Source of the DNA: Bacteroidota bacterium
GTDB taxonomy: Bacteria > Bacteroidota > Bacteroidia > Bacteroidales > WCHB1-69
Assembly (NCBI GenBank): GCA_009786185.1
Contig: WQTS01000135.1
Span: forward strand, 1 to 58,547
Reading direction: 5' to 3'
DNA: 58,547 nucleotides
Shown here: one piece after another, positions 34,491 to 42,564 of the stretch
How the letters are laid out: each line of letters begins with the position of its first letter
Numbering within the stretch: the first letter of the stretch is position 1
The notes under the pieces: generated by a model
What the model was told of the DNA's origin: nothing
Database searches by the model: none
The model's input: only the letters and a program-made list of their open reading frames with translations
Position numbers and translations under genes: made by a program

Positions 34491-34805
34491 ATGAGTCACA
34501 GAATCAGAATCAAATTAAAATCGTTCGACCATACATTGGTGGACAAATCGGCAGAAAAAATTGTCAAAACGGTACAAGCCGTAAAAGATGACAAGGTTGT
34601 TTTAATCGGACCTATCCCATTGCCGACACACAAAAAAATCTTTACCGTGAACCGCGCAACGTTCGTAAACAAAAAGTCGAGAGAACAATTCGAATTGGCT
34701 ACTTACAAACGTTTACTAGATATTTACGGCACAACCTCCAAAACCATTGATGCGTTGATGAAATTGGAGTTGCCGAGTGGTGTGGATGTGGAGATTAAAG
34801 TCTGA
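34491..34805 (+). CDS. rpsJ: 30S ribosomal protein S10
   Basis: 104 residues, full length. It starts [20 protein letters not shown] and contains the conserved [17 protein letters not shown] loop and the C-terminal [12 protein letters not shown]10 belongs to the 30S head and also acts in transcription antitermination with NusB. It opens the cluster rpsJ-rplC-rplD-rplW-rplB-rpsS. The usual upstream str genes (rpsL, rpsG, fusA) are absent; an ORF6N gene is there instead. The 137-base gap to rplC contains an AT-rich inverted repeat and is wide for this operon. Confidence 0.98.
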   Translation: MSHRIRIKLKSFDHTLVDKSAEKIVKTVQAVKDDKVVLIGPIPLPTHKKIFTVNRATFVNKKSREQFELATYKRLLDIYGTTSKTIDALMKLELPSGVDVEIKV

Positions 34806-34885
34806 TTTAAAAATTTAAAGATTTAAAAATTTAAAATTAGTGTACGTTAAACCTTTAAATTCTTAAATCTTAAAATCTTAAAATT
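34806..34885. repeat. AT-rich imperfect inverted repeat between rpsJ and rplC
   Basis: Left arm 34806-34838 (repeats of TTTAAA and ATTTAAA) and right arm 34851-34885 (CTTTAAATTCTTAAATCTTA and similar) are near reverse complements. The style matches 41219-41240 and 29642-29673. It would fold in the polycistronic mRNA. Confidence 0.5.
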
Positions 34886-34942
34886 GAAAAACTATTGCGC
34901 TAATTGATTGCGCAGATAACAATAACAAATTAATTATTAACA

Positions 34943-35572
34943 ATGTCTGGATTAATAGGAAAAAAAATTGGAATGACTAGCATTTTCGAGGCCTCTGGTA
35001 AAATCATACCATGCACTGTTATCGAGGCTGGTCCTTGCGTAGTGACGCAAGTAAAAACCGTTGAAAAAGACGGTTACAGCGCCATCCAATTGGGATTCGA
35101 CGACAAAAAGGAAAAACGGACAACGAAATCGCTCAAAGGACACTTTGCGAAAGCAGGCACCGCGCCTAAGAAAATCGTAAGAGAGTTCTCGCGTTTCGAA
35201 GAAGGTAACCGGAAAAGTTTCGGTGAAGTATTGGACGTTTCTGTTTTTGTAGAAGGCGAATTTGTGGATGTAAGTGGAATCTCTAAAGGAAAAGGGTTTC
35301 AAGGTGTAGTAAAACGCCATGGATTTGGTGGTGTTGGTGACCGTTCGCACGGTCAGCACAACCGCGAAAGAGCGCCCGGTTCAATTGGTGCATCTTCTTG
35401 GCCTTCAAGAGTAATGAAAGGAATGCGTATGGCTGGAAGAATGGGTGGTCAAAAAGTAAAAATGATCAACCTTCAGATTGTAAAACTCGTTCCCGAGAAA
35501 AATTTAGTGGTAGTTAAAGGTTCCGTTCCGGGACCCAATGGTTCATATTTAAGTATTGAAAGATGGAGTTAA
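34943..35572 (+). CDS. rplC: 50S ribosomal protein L3
   Basis: 209 residues. It starts [20 protein letters not shown] and contains the extended loop region [17 protein letters not shown]-like (here [17 protein letters not shown]), [20 protein letters not shown] and the C-terminal [15 protein letters not shown]3 is an early assembly protein near the peptidyl-transferase centre. Its 3' end overlaps the first ten bases of rplD (ATGGAGTTAA), a sign of tight translational coupling. Confidence 0.98.
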   Translation: MSGLIGKKIGMTSIFEASGKIIPCTVIEAGPCVVTQVKTVEKDGYSAIQLGFDDKKEKRTTKSLKGHFAKAGTAPKKIVREFSRFEEGNRKSFGEVLDVSVFVEGEFVDVSGISKGKGFQGVVKRHGFGGVGDRSHGQHNRERAPGSIGASSWPSRVMKGMRMAGRMGGQKVKMINLQIVKLVPEKNLVVVKGSVPGPNGSYLSIERWS

Positions 35573-36189
35573 AAGTATATAAAATAGACGGAAGCGAATC
35601 TACTAAGACAGTTACGTTGAACGATAGCATCTTCAACATTGAGCCTAATGATCACGCTATTTGGTTAGATGTGAAGCACATATTAGCCAATAAAAGACAA
35701 GGTACGCACGATACGTTAGAAAAATCTACCATATCGGGATCTACCCGCAAATTGAAACGCCAAAAAGGAACGGGCGGCGCCCGCGCCGGTAGCATCAAAT
35801 CGCCACTCTTACGTGGAGGCGCTACGATTTTTGGACCACACCCAAGAGATTATTCGTTCAAATTGAACAAAAAAATCAAACGCTTGGCTCGTTTTTCTGC
35901 ATTGACATACAAAGCAAAAGATAATCACATTTTAGTAATTGAAGATTTATCGTTAGAAACTCCAAGAACGAAAAGCATATTGGAAATGTTGAAAAAATTC
36001 AACTTGGAAAATACGAAAACGTTAATGTTGGCAAACGATAAAAATACGAATGTGTATCTTTCTGCGCGCAATTTGCCACGCACTCAAGTAATTCGTGCCT
36101 GTGATTTAAACACATACGATGTATTGCATGCCAAACAATTGATCATTTTCGAAAACAGCATTGCTGAAATTAACAAGATGATGGAATAG
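35563..36189 (+). CDS. rplD: 50S ribosomal protein L4
   Basis: 208 residues. The conserved loop [33 protein letters not shown] (in pieces, about residues 66-100) extends into the exit tunnel. The C-terminal half has the [17 protein letters not shown]-like segment and AYDV-type end (here [17 protein letters not shown]). The start overlaps the end of rplC. L4 is an assembly-initiating 23S rRNA-binding protein; in some bacteria it also represses its own operon. Confidence 0.97.
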   Translation: MELKVYKIDGSESTKTVTLNDSIFNIEPNDHAIWLDVKHILANKRQGTHDTLEKSTISGSTRKLKRQKGTGGARAGSIKSPLLRGGATIFGPHPRDYSFKLNKKIKRLARFSALTYKAKDNHILVIEDLSLETPRTKSILEMLKKFNLENTKTLMLANDKNTNVYLSARNLPRTQVIRACDLNTYDVLHAKQLIIFENSIAEINKMME

Positions 36190-36231
36190 CGCATCGCTCA
36201 ATTATTGATAACATTAAATCAGATAACAAAA

Positions 36232-36522
36232 ATGAACATATTAGTTAAGCCCATTATCAGTGAAAAAATGCAAGCGGTATCGGAGAAATTCAACCGCTAT
36301 GGCTTTATTGTGGACAGAAAGGCGACCAAATCGCAAATTAAACATGCGATTGAAGAGGTTTACGGCGTTCGCGTGGACAGAATCAACACGTTGATTCAAC
36401 GCGGGAAAGCGACCCTTCGCCATACCAAAGCCGGCGCTATTCGCGGACAAAAAAACACCGTTAAAAAAGCGATTGTTTTTGTAAATAAAGAAGATAAGAT
36501 TGACATTTATAGCAGTATTTAA
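36232..36522 (+). CDS. rplW: 50S ribosomal protein L23
   Basis: 96 residues from the ATG at 36232; an in-frame TTG nine codons upstream is less likely, because L23 typically begins close to the [10 protein letters not shown] motif seen here at residues 3-12. It has [20 protein letters not shown] and the basic loop [13 protein letters not shown]23 lies at the tunnel exit and docks trigger factor and the signal recognition particle. The stop is 2 bases from the rplB start. Confidence 0.97.
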   Translation: MNILVKPIISEKMQAVSEKFNRYGFIVDRKATKSQIKHAIEEVYGVRVDRINTLIQRGKATLRHTKAGAIRGQKNTVKKAIVFVNKEDKIDIYSSI

Positions 36523-36524
36523 TC

Positions 36525-37349
36525 ATGGCATTAAAAAAGTACAAACCAGTAACGCCCGGTCAACGATTTAAAGTTATAAGTTCGTTCGACGAGATTACCA
36601 CCAATAAACCGGAAGAAGGTTTATTGTGTCCGAGACCCCGGACAGGCGGAAGAAATAATAGTGGTAAGACAACGGTACGGAATCGCGGAGGCGGTCACAA
36701 ACGGATGTATCGTTGTATTGATTTTAAAAGAGACAAAGATGGTGTTCCGGCAACGGTAAAAACCATTGAATACGACCCGAACCGTTCGGCTCGTATCGCT
36801 TTGTTATTCTATGCCGACGGCGAGAAACGCTATATCATTGCGCCGCACGGTTTAAAAGTAGATCAAGTGATTATTTCCGGCGAAGGTATTTCTCCGGATC
36901 TTGGAAATACACTTCCGTTGGGAGAGATTCCCTTCGGTTCTACGGTTCACAACATTGAGCTTCGCCCGGGACAAGGCGCCAAGATGGCGCGCTCGGCAGG
37001 AAGTTATGCCCAATTAATGTCAAGAGACGGCAAATACGCCATTTTACGTTTGCCCTCGGGCGAAACGCGCATGGTACTTTGCAGCTGCCGTGCTACAATT
37101 GGTATTGTTTCTAACATTGACCACAATTTGGAAGTTTCCGGTAAAGCCGGCCGCTCTCGTTGGTTGGGTCAACGTCCACGCACACGTGGGGTGGCAATGA
37201 ACCCTGTAGATCACCCGATGGGTGGTGGTGAAGGACGTGCTTCCGGAGGTCATCCGCGCTCGCGCAAAGGGTTACCTGCAAAAGGTTACAAAACCCGCTC
37301 CAAAAAGAAACATTCCAGCAACTATATTATTGAAAAAAGAAAAAAATAA
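36525..37349 (+). CDS. rplB: 50S ribosomal protein L2
   Basis: 274 residues, full length. It has [20 protein letters not shown] (about 41-60), the mid-region [20 protein letters not shown] and the C-terminal [17 protein letters not shown] with the histidine near the peptidyl-transferase centre. L2 bridges the subunits. Only 2 bases separate it from rplW and 17 from rpsS. Confidence 0.98.
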   Translation: MALKKYKPVTPGQRFKVISSFDEITTNKPEEGLLCPRPRTGGRNNSGKTTVRNRGGGHKRMYRCIDFKRDKDGVPATVKTIEYDPNRSARIALLFYADGEKRYIIAPHGLKVDQVIISGEGISPDLGNTLPLGEIPFGSTVHNIELRPGQGAKMARSAGSYAQLMSRDGKYAILRLPSGETRMVLCSCRATIGIVSNIDHNLEVSGKAGRSRWLGQRPRTRGVAMNPVDHPMGGGEGRASGGHPRSRKGLPAKGYKTRSKKKHSSNYIIEKRKK

Positions 37350-37366
37350 TTTTAAAGTAGCATAAT

Positions 37367-37645
37367 ATGAGCAGATCGTTAAAAAAAGGACCATATATTC
37401 ATTATAAACTGGAAAAACGCGCTATTCAAGCACAAGAAGGCGGTAAAAAATCCACCATTAAAACATGGTCGCGTGCTTCTATGATTTCTCCTGATTTTGT
37501 AGGACTTACTATTGCCGTACACAACGGAAACAAATTCATTCCGGTGTATGTTACGGAAAACATGGTAGGACACAAATTGGGTGAATTTGCCCCCACCCGC
37601 ATTTTCCGCGGACACGCAGGACAAAAAGATAAGGGAAAGAAATAA
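37367..37645 (+). CDS. rpsS: 30S ribosomal protein S19
   Basis: 92 residues, full length. It begins [18 protein letters not shown] and contains [20 protein letters not shown] and the RNA-binding end [21 protein letters not shown]19 binds the head of the 30S subunit with S13. In nearly all bacteria rplV and rpsC follow directly; here a strong terminator lies 30 bases downstream and the next gene is on the opposite strand, so the S10 cluster ends at this gene. Confidence 0.98.
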   Translation: MSRSLKKGPYIHYKLEKRAIQAQEGGKKSTIKTWSRASMISPDFVGLTIAVHNGNKFIPVYVTENMVGHKLGEFAPTRIFRGHAGQKDKGKK

Positions 37646-37678
37646 CCCTTAGCTTTATTTTGTTTTCATAATTTTGGG

Positions 37679-37713
37679 ATCGCCTCTTTTAATTAAGGGG
37701 CGATTTCTTTTTT
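37679..37713 (+). terminator. Rho-independent terminator after rpsS
   Basis: Stem ATCGCCTCTT (37679-37688) pairs with AAGGGGCGAT (37695-37704) with one G-T wobble, loop TTAATT, followed by TTCTTTTTT. It ends the ribosomal transcript. The stem may also serve the convergent M48 gene. Confidence 0.85.
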
Positions 37714-37733
37714 ATGGTAAATACTTTTCTTAT

Positions 37734-38528
37734 TTAAGGCAAAGAGCTTACAAACTGCCGGTAACGATCTTCAAAAAGCCCCCTTTCTTCGCCTCCCAGT
37801 GCTTCCCATTCTTTATTCACCGCAGCAATGCGAGCTTTGTCTGCAGGGTGCGTGCTTAAAAAAACAGGGGTATGGGGTTGAGAGTCTAATTTTTCAAAGA
37901 AACTGGCTACTCCTCGGGCGTCCCATTCTGTTGGGTAGGTATAAATTACCGCATATTTATCTGCTTCAAACTCATCATCTCTGGAAAATTTCAGTTGCGT
38001 CATTCCGGAAGCCAATTGAGCGGCAATATTTACCCATTGGTTGCTGTTTTTCCCCAACAGCATGGAAAGCATCAAATCAATTCCAAAAGCCTTGGTAAGT
38101 TGTGCGGTAGAATGCCGCCGCGCAATATGCGCCATTTCGTGTGCCATAACACCCACAAATTGCGCCTCATCATCCAGCATTTTTATTAATCCTGTATAAA
38201 AATAGATGTATCCACCCGGCACGGCAAAAGCATTCACAGTGGGATCGTCAATAATTCTCACTGTCCAATTAAATCTGTCGGCATAACTCACTTTTCCAGT
38301 AGACAAAAGTTTGTTTTTAATATGATTAACCGTTGCGTATGCTTCGGAATATGTTCTTTCATCAAGAATAACAAAATCTCTATTTGACATAATTTCTCGA
38401 TCAAATTGCGCACCAAATTCAATATCGTCTTGAACGCTGAAAAGATTAAATTTTTCATCTTTTTTGCAAGATGTACTAAAAATGCTAATTACTAACACAA
38501 AAATTAAGGTAGTTTTGATTTTTTTCAT
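37734..38528 (-). CDS. M48-family metallopeptidase, periplasmic lipoprotein
   Basis: 264 residues from the ATG at 38528. The signal peptide ends in SIFSTSC (Cys about residue 21), a lipobox, so it is a lipoprotein of the LoiP/BepA-like M48C group. The zinc site is VMAHEMAHIARRH (about 127-139), with the third ligand Glu in FSRDDEFEADKYAV (about 185-198). The loop FAVPGGYIYFYTGLI is a family hallmark. Such proteases degrade misfolded outer-membrane proteins. An alternative upstream start 15 codons earlier would lie within the tgt 3' end. It begins 2 bases after the tgt stop codon, so the two genes are co-transcribed. Confidence 0.9.
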   Translation of the reverse strand: MKKIKTTLIFVLVISIFSTSCKKDEKFNLFSVQDDIEFGAQFDREIMSNRDFVILDERTYSEAYATVNHIKNKLLSTGKVSYADRFNWTVRIIDDPTVNAFAVPGGYIYFYTGLIKMLDDEAQFVGVMAHEMAHIARRHSTAQLTKAFGIDLMLSMLLGKNSNQWVNIAAQLASGMTQLKFSRDDEFEADKYAVIYTYPTEWDARGVASFFEKLDSQPHTPVFLSTHPADKARIAAVNKEWEALGGEERGLFEDRYRQFVSSLP

Positions 38529-38530
38529 AT

Positions 38531-39664
38531 TTATAATCTTTTTGAAATTTTCGGTAATATTTCCGACTTCCATAACGAAAAAGTCCCCTCTTCTATTTTC
38601 TTTCTCGCTGTTTTTACTAAATCCAAATAGAAATGTAAATTGTGGATGCTACCGATCATCGGTCCCAACATTTCATCAGCTACATATAAATGCCGCAAAT
38701 AGGCACGTGTATATTCTTGATCAGCAAACAAATCACTATGTGTATCAATGGGCGTAAAGTCGTGTTTCCATTTTTCATTTCTCATATTTAGGATGCCGTC
38801 CCAAGTAAAAATCATGCCGTTGCGCCCATTGCGAGTCGGCATCACGCAATCGAACATATCAATGCCCATCGCAATGCATTCTAAGATGTTTGCCGGTGTG
38901 CCTACGCCCATTAAATAGCGCGGTTTCTCTTTAGGTAAAATTCGGCAGCAAATATCAGTCATTTCGTACATCAGTTCGGTGGGCTCTCCTACGGAAACAC
39001 CGCCAATAGCATTTCCTTCGCGGTTTTGAGCTGCAATAAACTCCGCGGATTGTGCGCGTAAATCTTTAAACACACTGCCTTGCACAATGGGAAACAGCGT
39101 TTGCGCATAGCCGTAAAGCGGCTCGGTAGCATCAAAATGCGTACAACAACGTTCCAACCACTGGTGCGTTATTTTCATAGAGTTTTTAGCATACTCATAT
39201 TCACACGGATAGGGCGGACATTCATCAAAAGCCATGATAATATCGGCGCCGATAACACGCTGAATATCCATTACTTTTTCCGGACTAAACAGATGTCGCG
39301 AACCATCAATGTGCGACTGAAACCAAACCCCTTCTTCCGGTTTGATTTTGCGTCTATGACTTAACGAAAATACTTGAAAACCACCGCTATCTGTTAAAAT
39401 CGGTTTATGCCATCCGTTAAATTTGTGAAGCCCGCCGGCTTGCTGCAACACTTCTAATCCCGGCCGTAAATATAAATGGTAAGTATTTCCCAAAATAATC
39501 TGGGCTTTCACATCTTCTCTTAAATTTTTGATGTGCAACGCTTTTACTGCGCCCACTGTGCCCACCGGCATAAAAATGGGGGTTTCAATCGTGCCGTGCG
39601 CGGTTTCGATTGTGGCGGCGCGGGCATTAGATTTTGTATCAGAATGTTGTAGAGTAAATTTCAT
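38531..39664 (-). CDS. tgt: Queuine tRNA-ribosyltransferase (Tgt)
   Basis: 377 residues from the ATG at 39664 (MKFTLQHSDTKSNARAATI). The enzyme exchanges guanine 34 for preQ1 in GUN-anticodon tRNAs. It has the catalytic and substrate region LTDSGGFQVFSLSHRRKI (about 89-106), DECPPYPCEYEYAKNSM with a nearby aspartate, GGVSVGEPTELMYE, and the nucleophile region IDMFDCVMPTRNGRNGM. The usual C-x-C-x2-C zinc site is absent: the protein reads PIDTHSDLFADQEYTRAYLRHL where the cysteines are expected, keeping only the final His. I recall this in Bacteroidota Tgt proteins but cannot verify it. An upstream in-frame start 11 codons earlier is less likely. Confidence 0.93.
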   Translation of the reverse strand: MKFTLQHSDTKSNARAATIETAHGTIETPIFMPVGTVGAVKALHIKNLREDVKAQIILGNTYHLYLRPGLEVLQQAGGLHKFNGWHKPILTDSGGFQVFSLSHRRKIKPEEGVWFQSHIDGSRHLFSPEKVMDIQRVIGADIIMAFDECPPYPCEYEYAKNSMKITHQWLERCCTHFDATEPLYGYAQTLFPIVQGSVFKDLRAQSAEFIAAQNREGNAIGGVSVGEPTELMYEMTDICCRILPKEKPRYLMGVGTPANILECIAMGIDMFDCVMPTRNGRNGMIFTWDGILNMRNEKWKHDFTPIDTHSDLFADQEYTRAYLRHLYVADEMLGPMIGSIHNLHFYLDLVKTARKKIEEGTFSLWKSEILPKISKRL

Positions 39665-39678
39665 AATTAGTATTCTCT

Positions 39679-39739
39679 CGCAAAGATGCAAAGCCACTAA
39701 GTTGCTATGTTTTTTTCTTTGCGTTTCTGCATCTTTGCG
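39679..39739. repeat. Inverted repeat in the tgt-cysS gap
   Basis: CGCAAAGATGCA (39679-39690) is exactly complementary to TGCATCTTTGCG (39728-39739), with a 37-base T-rich loop. This CGCAAAGA-type palindrome is a style seen repeatedly in Bacteroidota intergenic DNA. It may act as a terminator for cysS. Confidence 0.55.
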
Positions 39740-39746
39740 TGATTTT

Positions 39747-41213
39747 CTACATTTCCCAAACCGCCCCTTCTTTAGTATCTTTAATCGTAATTCCCAGCAC
39801 GGTTAAATGATTGCGAATAGCATCGGCAACCGCCCAATTTTTATTCAGTTTGGCTTCTTGGCGTATTTCAACAATCATTTTCATCAATCCATCCACAATT
39901 TCGTTATTATTTGCGCTGTTTTCTTCAGGAAGTAGTCCCAAAATATCGAAAAAGAAAAGTCTGAAGTTGGTTTTGAGTAATTCAATATCTTCTTTAGTTA
40001 ATGAAATATGATTTTCTTTTACACTGTTAATGATACGCACGGCATCAAAAAGTTCGGCGATTAACTTTGGGGTATTCAAATCGTCATTCATGGCATCGTA
40101 ACAACGTTGTATACAAGCAGTTATATTTTCATCCGATTTTTCTTTTGCCGGTAATTTATCCAATAATTTCTCAGCGGCGTACAATTTTTGCAGCCCTTTT
40201 TCAGCAGCTATCAACGCATCGTTCGAAAAGTCTACCGTACCACGGTAATGCGCTTGTAAAATGAAATAACGAATGGTCATCGGCAAATAGGCACGTTCCA
40301 ACATCGGATGACTGCCGATAAAAAATTGATTGAGTGTTATAAAATTGCCCAGCGATTTGCCCATTTTTTGCCCGTTAATGGTAATCATATTGTTATGCAT
40401 CCAATATTTTACTGATTCTTTGCCATGCACTACAGTTGCCTGACACACTTCCGATTCGTGGTGCGGGAATAGTAAATCCATGCCGCCACCGTGAATATCG
40501 AAATGGTCTCCTAAATATTTCGTACTCATTGCGGTACATTCAATATGCCAACCCGGGAAGCCGTCACTCCATGGCGAACGCCACTGCATAATGTGTTCCG
40601 GTGCAGCTTTCTTCCACAATGCAAAATCGGCGGGATGACGTTTTTCGTCTTGTCCGTCCAGCTCACGTGTGTTGGAAATCATCTCTTCCAATATTCTGCC
40701 CGAAAGCTTACCGTAACCAAAATCAATATTATATTTTGGTACATCAAAATAAACAGAACCATTTGAAATATAGGCGTATCCTTTATCTAAAATCTGCTCA
40801 ATCACTTCTATTTGTTCAATAATATGTCCCGATGCACGCGGCTCAATCGAAGGACGCAACACATTCAACTTGTCCATTGCATGATGGTAGCTGTCAATAT
40901 AAAATTGTGCTACTTCCATCGGCTCAAGTTGCTCTAAACGTGCTTTTTTGGCAATTTTGTCTTCTCCTTCGTCGGCATCGTTTTCCAAATGTCCTACATC
41001 GGTAATGTTGCGCACATAACGTACTTTATAGTCAATGTGCGTTAAATACCGGAATAAAATGTCGAAAGTAATTGCAGGACGCGCGTGCCCCAAATGCGGC
41101 TCACCGTACACAGTGGGTCCGCAAACGTAAAGCCCAACCCTGCCGGGCACAATAGGCTCAAAAAGTTCTTTTTGTTTGAAAAGAGTGTTGTAAAGTTGAA
41201 ATGGTTGATTCAT
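39747..41213 (-). CDS. cysS: Cysteinyl-tRNA synthetase
   Basis: 488 residues, normal length. The HIGH-type motif is PHLGHARP (about 37-44) and the KMSKS-type motif is KMGKSLGN (about 281-288). Zinc ligands are visible: Cys in [10 protein letters not shown], Cys in WHIECTAMS, and His/Glu in [10 protein letters not shown]. It charges tRNA-Cys in the cytosol. The C-terminal anticodon-binding domain is complete and ends [16 protein letters not shown] -7-like TATTTTTG lies upstream at 41261-41254. The tgt gene follows 82 bases downstream across a palindromic repeat. Confidence 0.97.
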   Translation of the reverse strand: MNQPFQLYNTLFKQKELFEPIVPGRVGLYVCGPTVYGEPHLGHARPAITFDILFRYLTHIDYKVRYVRNITDVGHLENDADEGEDKIAKKARLEQLEPMEVAQFYIDSYHHAMDKLNVLRPSIEPRASGHIIEQIEVIEQILDKGYAYISNGSVYFDVPKYNIDFGYGKLSGRILEEMISNTRELDGQDEKRHPADFALWKKAAPEHIMQWRSPWSDGFPGWHIECTAMSTKYLGDHFDIHGGGMDLLFPHHESEVCQATVVHGKESVKYWMHNNMITINGQKMGKSLGNFITLNQFFIGSHPMLERAYLPMTIRYFILQAHYRGTVDFSNDALIAAEKGLQKLYAAEKLLDKLPAKEKSDENITACIQRCYDAMNDDLNTPKLIAELFDAVRIINSVKENHISLTKEDIELLKTNFRLFFFDILGLLPEENSANNNEIVDGLMKMIVEIRQEAKLNKNWAVADAIRNHLTVLGITIKDTKEGAVWEM

Positions 41214-41218
41214 AATTG

Positions 41219-41240
41219 GCTTAAATCTTTAATCTTTAAA
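41219..41240. repeat. Short AT-rich repeat upstream of cysS
   Basis: TTAAATCTTTAATCTTTAAA, the same style as the repeat in the rpsJ-rplC gap. Within the leader of cysS. Confidence 0.35.
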
Positions 41241-41253
41241 TTCTTTTGGGTTG

Positions 41254-41261
41254 CAAAAATA
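41254..41261 (-). promoter_or_regulatory. Possible -7 element of cysS
   Basis: Minus strand TATTTTTG, about 40 bases before the cysS start. No clear -33 TTTG at 19-20 bases. Confidence 0.35.
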
Positions 41262-41310
41262 AAAAATTTAATGATGTTGTCCCAGGTATTGGCGTTTTCT
41301 TCTACTTTAT

Positions 41311-42561
41311 TTACCGATAATCTAATTTAATAAAAACAAAAATCATAATAGTAAATGCCCATAAGGAAGAACCACCGTAACTAATTAACGGTAAGGGTAT
41401 TCCAATAATAGGAAGCAAGCCGATAGTCATCCCGATATTTATAAAAAAGTGAAAAAATATAACGCCGGCAATGCCGTAGCCGTAGTATTTGGTAAATGGA
41501 TCCCGTTGCCGTTCGGAAAGTCGTAATATTCTCAATACCAATCCGGAAAGTAAAAGGCAAACGATTAGGCTTCCTGCAAATCCCCATTCTTCACCAATGC
41601 CACAGAAAATAAAATCGGTATGTTGTTCCGGTACGAAGTTAAGCTTGGTTTGCGTACCGCTTCTATATCCTTTTCCAATCCAACCTCCTGAGCCTATGGC
41701 AATTTTCGATTGGTTCAGGTTGAAATCGGCGCCCTGCGGGTCGTTTACTTTTCCCAGTAACGTATCAATGCGCATTTTTTGGTGTGGCTGCAATACGTTG
41801 TTGTAGCTTATATCGGCAACCACAATAAAAACAAGCGCCAAGCCGTAAATTGTGGCATTTCTAATGAGTTTCCTCCTATTTTTTCTGTTCAAAATCCAAA
41901 AAACGACAAAAATAGTGGTAACGAGCGCTATCGCATAGACTTCGTTCCAATATAACGTAATTAAAAACAAAGCTATAGCGGCTCCGCCAGTTACCAAAAT
42001 CCAACCTGTTAATCCGATTCTGTAGAGCAAAAATATAAACGAGGAAAATACGAGAGCCGATCCTGTATCTTTTTGAAGCATAATAATTAACACAGGAAAC
42101 AATACAATGACAAAAGCAACAAGCCATGTGTTTTTCTTTTCTTGTAATGTTTTTCCTTCGGTAAAAAATTTGGCCAAGGCTAACGCTGTAGCAAATTTAC
42201 AAAATTCCGTAGGTTGAATACTGAAGCTTCCAATTTTAATCCAGGCGTGCGCTCCCGAAATTTCAGTTCCGATAAAAAGTACCAGAATCATTACCAACAG
42301 GCAAAACAAATAGATGGGATACGCTAAAAATGAATAGTATTGTCCTTTCAGTAAAAGAATTAGAATGGCTATAACAAAAGAACTGCCAATAAAAATTAGC
42401 TGTCGCGTATAAGCATTGCCCAAACTAAAGAAATCTTCTGCCGCCGGATTGTATGAAGTCGAAAATATAGTAATCCAACCTATAGATATTAAAGCTAAGT
42501 AATACAATATTAATCGTATATCAAATTCATTTGAGCCACCAAAGGAAACTTCTTTTAGCAT
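41311..42561 (-). CDS. rodA: Peptidoglycan polymerase RodA (SEDS family)
   Basis: 416 residues with about ten TM helices. SEDS hallmarks are KQDTGSALVF (about 169-178), with the catalytic-loop Asp, and the C-terminal PLPLISYGGSSL (about 392-403). RodA polymerises glycan strands from lipid II during cell elongation, in complex with PBP2, whose gene lies directly upstream with a 3-base gap. FtsW is the close alternative, but the PBP2 partner favours RodA. The N-terminal region starts in the cytoplasm. MreC/MreD genes, often adjacent, are not present here. Confidence 0.92.
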   Translation of the reverse strand: MLKEVSFGGSNEFDIRLILYYLALISIGWITIFSTSYNPAAEDFFSLGNAYTRQLIFIGSSFVIAILILLLKGQYYSFLAYPIYLFCLLVMILVLFIGTEISGAHAWIKIGSFSIQPTEFCKFATALALAKFFTEGKTLQEKKNTWLVAFVIVLFPVLIIMLQKDTGSALVFSSFIFLLYRIGLTGWILVTGGAAIALFLITLYWNEVYAIALVTTIFVVFWILNRKNRRKLIRNATIYGLALVFIVVADISYNNVLQPHQKMRIDTLLGKVNDPQGADFNLNQSKIAIGSGGWIGKGYRSGTQTKLNFVPEQHTDFIFCGIGEEWGFAGSLIVCLLLSGLVLRILRLSERQRDPFTKYYGYGIAGVIFFHFFINIGMTIGLLPIIGIPLPLISYGGSSLWAFTIMIFVFIKLDYR

Positions 42562-42564
42562 AAT

